Assembly (NCBI GenBank): GCA_013215905.1
Contig: JABSQI010000120.1
Location: 1-5,779 of the forward strand
Direction of reading: 5' to 3'
From: Legionellales bacterium
GTDB lineage: Bacteria; Pseudomonadota; Gammaproteobacteria; PIVX01
DNA length: 5,779 nucleotides
The position numbers and the translations under genes were made by a program. Below, piece after piece: positions 5,238 to 5,779 of this stretch. The notes under the pieces were generated by a model. The model was not told the DNA's origin. It ran no database searches and saw nothing but the letters and a program-made list of their open reading frames with translations. Position 1 is the stretch's first letter. Every line of letters starts with the position of its first letter.

Positions 5238-5779
5238 TATTTGTTAAAGCAGAAATAAACGCCCCTAAAAATCTAGCTGACTCTCCTCCTGTAATTGCTC
5301 GATGATCAAACGTTAGGGAAATAGGCAGCATTTTACAAATTTCAGGTTTATTATTTATTGGAGTGATAACATCACGGATTTTACCAATTCCTACTATAGC
5401 TACTGATGGCGGGACAACTATTGGGTTTGCATATTTCCCAGATATTGAACCAAAATTTGATAAAGTAATAGTCAGATTTTTTAGAACATTTGGATCAATA
5501 GTTCTTGCTTTTACGTCTACTTTGTATTTATTTATTTTATTTCTAATTTCTGCATCCGATAAATTTTGTGCTTTAGGTATTACAGGCACGAATAACCCTT
5601 CTTGGGTATCCATTGCAATACCTAGGTTAACATCAGAAAAAGTTTTAATTCCCATTGAATTGGTAAAAAACCATGAATTTAAATTAGGTTCAACCGTAAT
5701 AGCTTTAATTATAGCTTTAATGATTTGAACAGTAATGTCATTAAAAGTAAAATCCGGGGGGAATATTGCATCTTCAGTA
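5233..5779 (-). CDS. dihydrolipoamide acyltransferase (E2), C-terminal catalytic part; 5' end beyond the window
   Basis: The frame is open from the right edge (last full codon 5776-5778) to TAG at 5233-5235, giving 181 visible residues. E2 transfers the acyl group from lipoyl-lysine to coenzyme A within a 2-oxoacid dehydrogenase complex in the cytoplasm. Visible are DITVQIIKAI (14-23) followed by EPNLNSWF (30-37), LGIAMDTQEGLFVPVI (52-67), the family motif TLSNFGSISGKYANP (105-119), VVPPSVAIVGIGKI (121-134) and the catalytic block LPISLTFDHRAITGG (151-165). The catalytic histidine is visible residue 159. The usual HxxxDG reads HxxxTG, which I recall in a subgroup of E2 proteins from Legionella-like bacteria with the ending 'TGGEaARFL'. 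The lipoyl and E1/E3-binding domains would lie outside the window. Pyruvate and branched-chain complexes cannot be told apart from this part alone. An internal ATG at 5655 is not the true start, because conserved E2 sequence continues upstream of it. Confidence 0.95.
   Translation of the reverse strand, partial: TEDAIFPPDFTFNDITVQIIKAIIKAITVEPNLNSWFFTNSMGIKTFSDVNLGIAMDTQEGLFVPVIPKAQNLSDAEIRNKINKYKVDVKARTIDPNVLKNLTITLSNFGSISGKYANPIVVPPSVAIVGIGKIRDVITPINNKPEICKMLPISLTFDHRAITGGESARFLGAFISALTNN

Noticed and set aside
5233..5655. E2 gene starting at the internal ATG (140 aa)
   Set aside because: Conserved E2 residues continue in frame for 41 more codons to the window edge, so the gene is cut by the window and not short.
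5363..5728. 121-codon plus-strand frame opposite the E2 gene
   Set aside because: The minus strand encodes unmistakable E2 motifs over the same bases. The plus-strand translation has no recognisable features.

Overview
The window is AT-rich, by eye roughly 30% G+C. DapA aligns without gaps to the Escherichia coli enzyme over at least its first 160 residues. It is followed directly by a small BamC-like lipoprotein gene, as dapA is by bamC in many gammaproteobacteria. The E2 acyltransferase at the right edge is of a 'TGGE' type that I associate with Legionella- and Coxiella-like bacteria. I infer an AT-rich, possibly host-associated gammaproteobacterium (Legionellales or Francisella-like). An alphaproteobacterial (Rickettsiales-like) source is less likely but not excluded. 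The strain cannot be named from this sequence.

Left part (1-1516): the last 34 codons of a possible plus-strand gene end at 107. Next comes a minus-strand five-helix membrane protein resembling the DUF6622 family. A 233-bp divergent intergenic region follows, with a good sigma70-type promoter for an unrecognised exported protein of 208 aa.

Middle (1517-4068): a 200-bp spacer contains an unusually G+C-rich block with dyad symmetry and a likely promoter. It leads into a compact operon of an AI-2E/PerM-family membrane protein, dapA (lysine and diaminopimelate synthesis) and a 129-aa lipoprotein. The gaps are 9 bp and then a 1-bp stop/start overlap. DapA keeps its catalytic residues but has lost most residues that bind the feedback inhibitor lysine in E. 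coli. The lipoprotein looks like only the N-terminal part of BamC.

Right part (4069-5779): the apparently empty 581-bp stretch contains the decayed remains of an insertion-sequence transposase on the minus strand, broken by stops and frameshifts and with a large internal deletion. After it lies a second small exported protein of unknown function. A convergent gene then runs off the right edge, encoding the catalytic domain of a dihydrolipoamide acyltransferase (E2).

No tRNA, rRNA, CRISPR array, phage or defence system was found. The core genes are ordinary. The less ordinary content is the truncated BamC-like protein, the likely lysine-insensitive DapA, the transposase relic, the G+C-rich block, and two exported orphan proteins with a similar layout.
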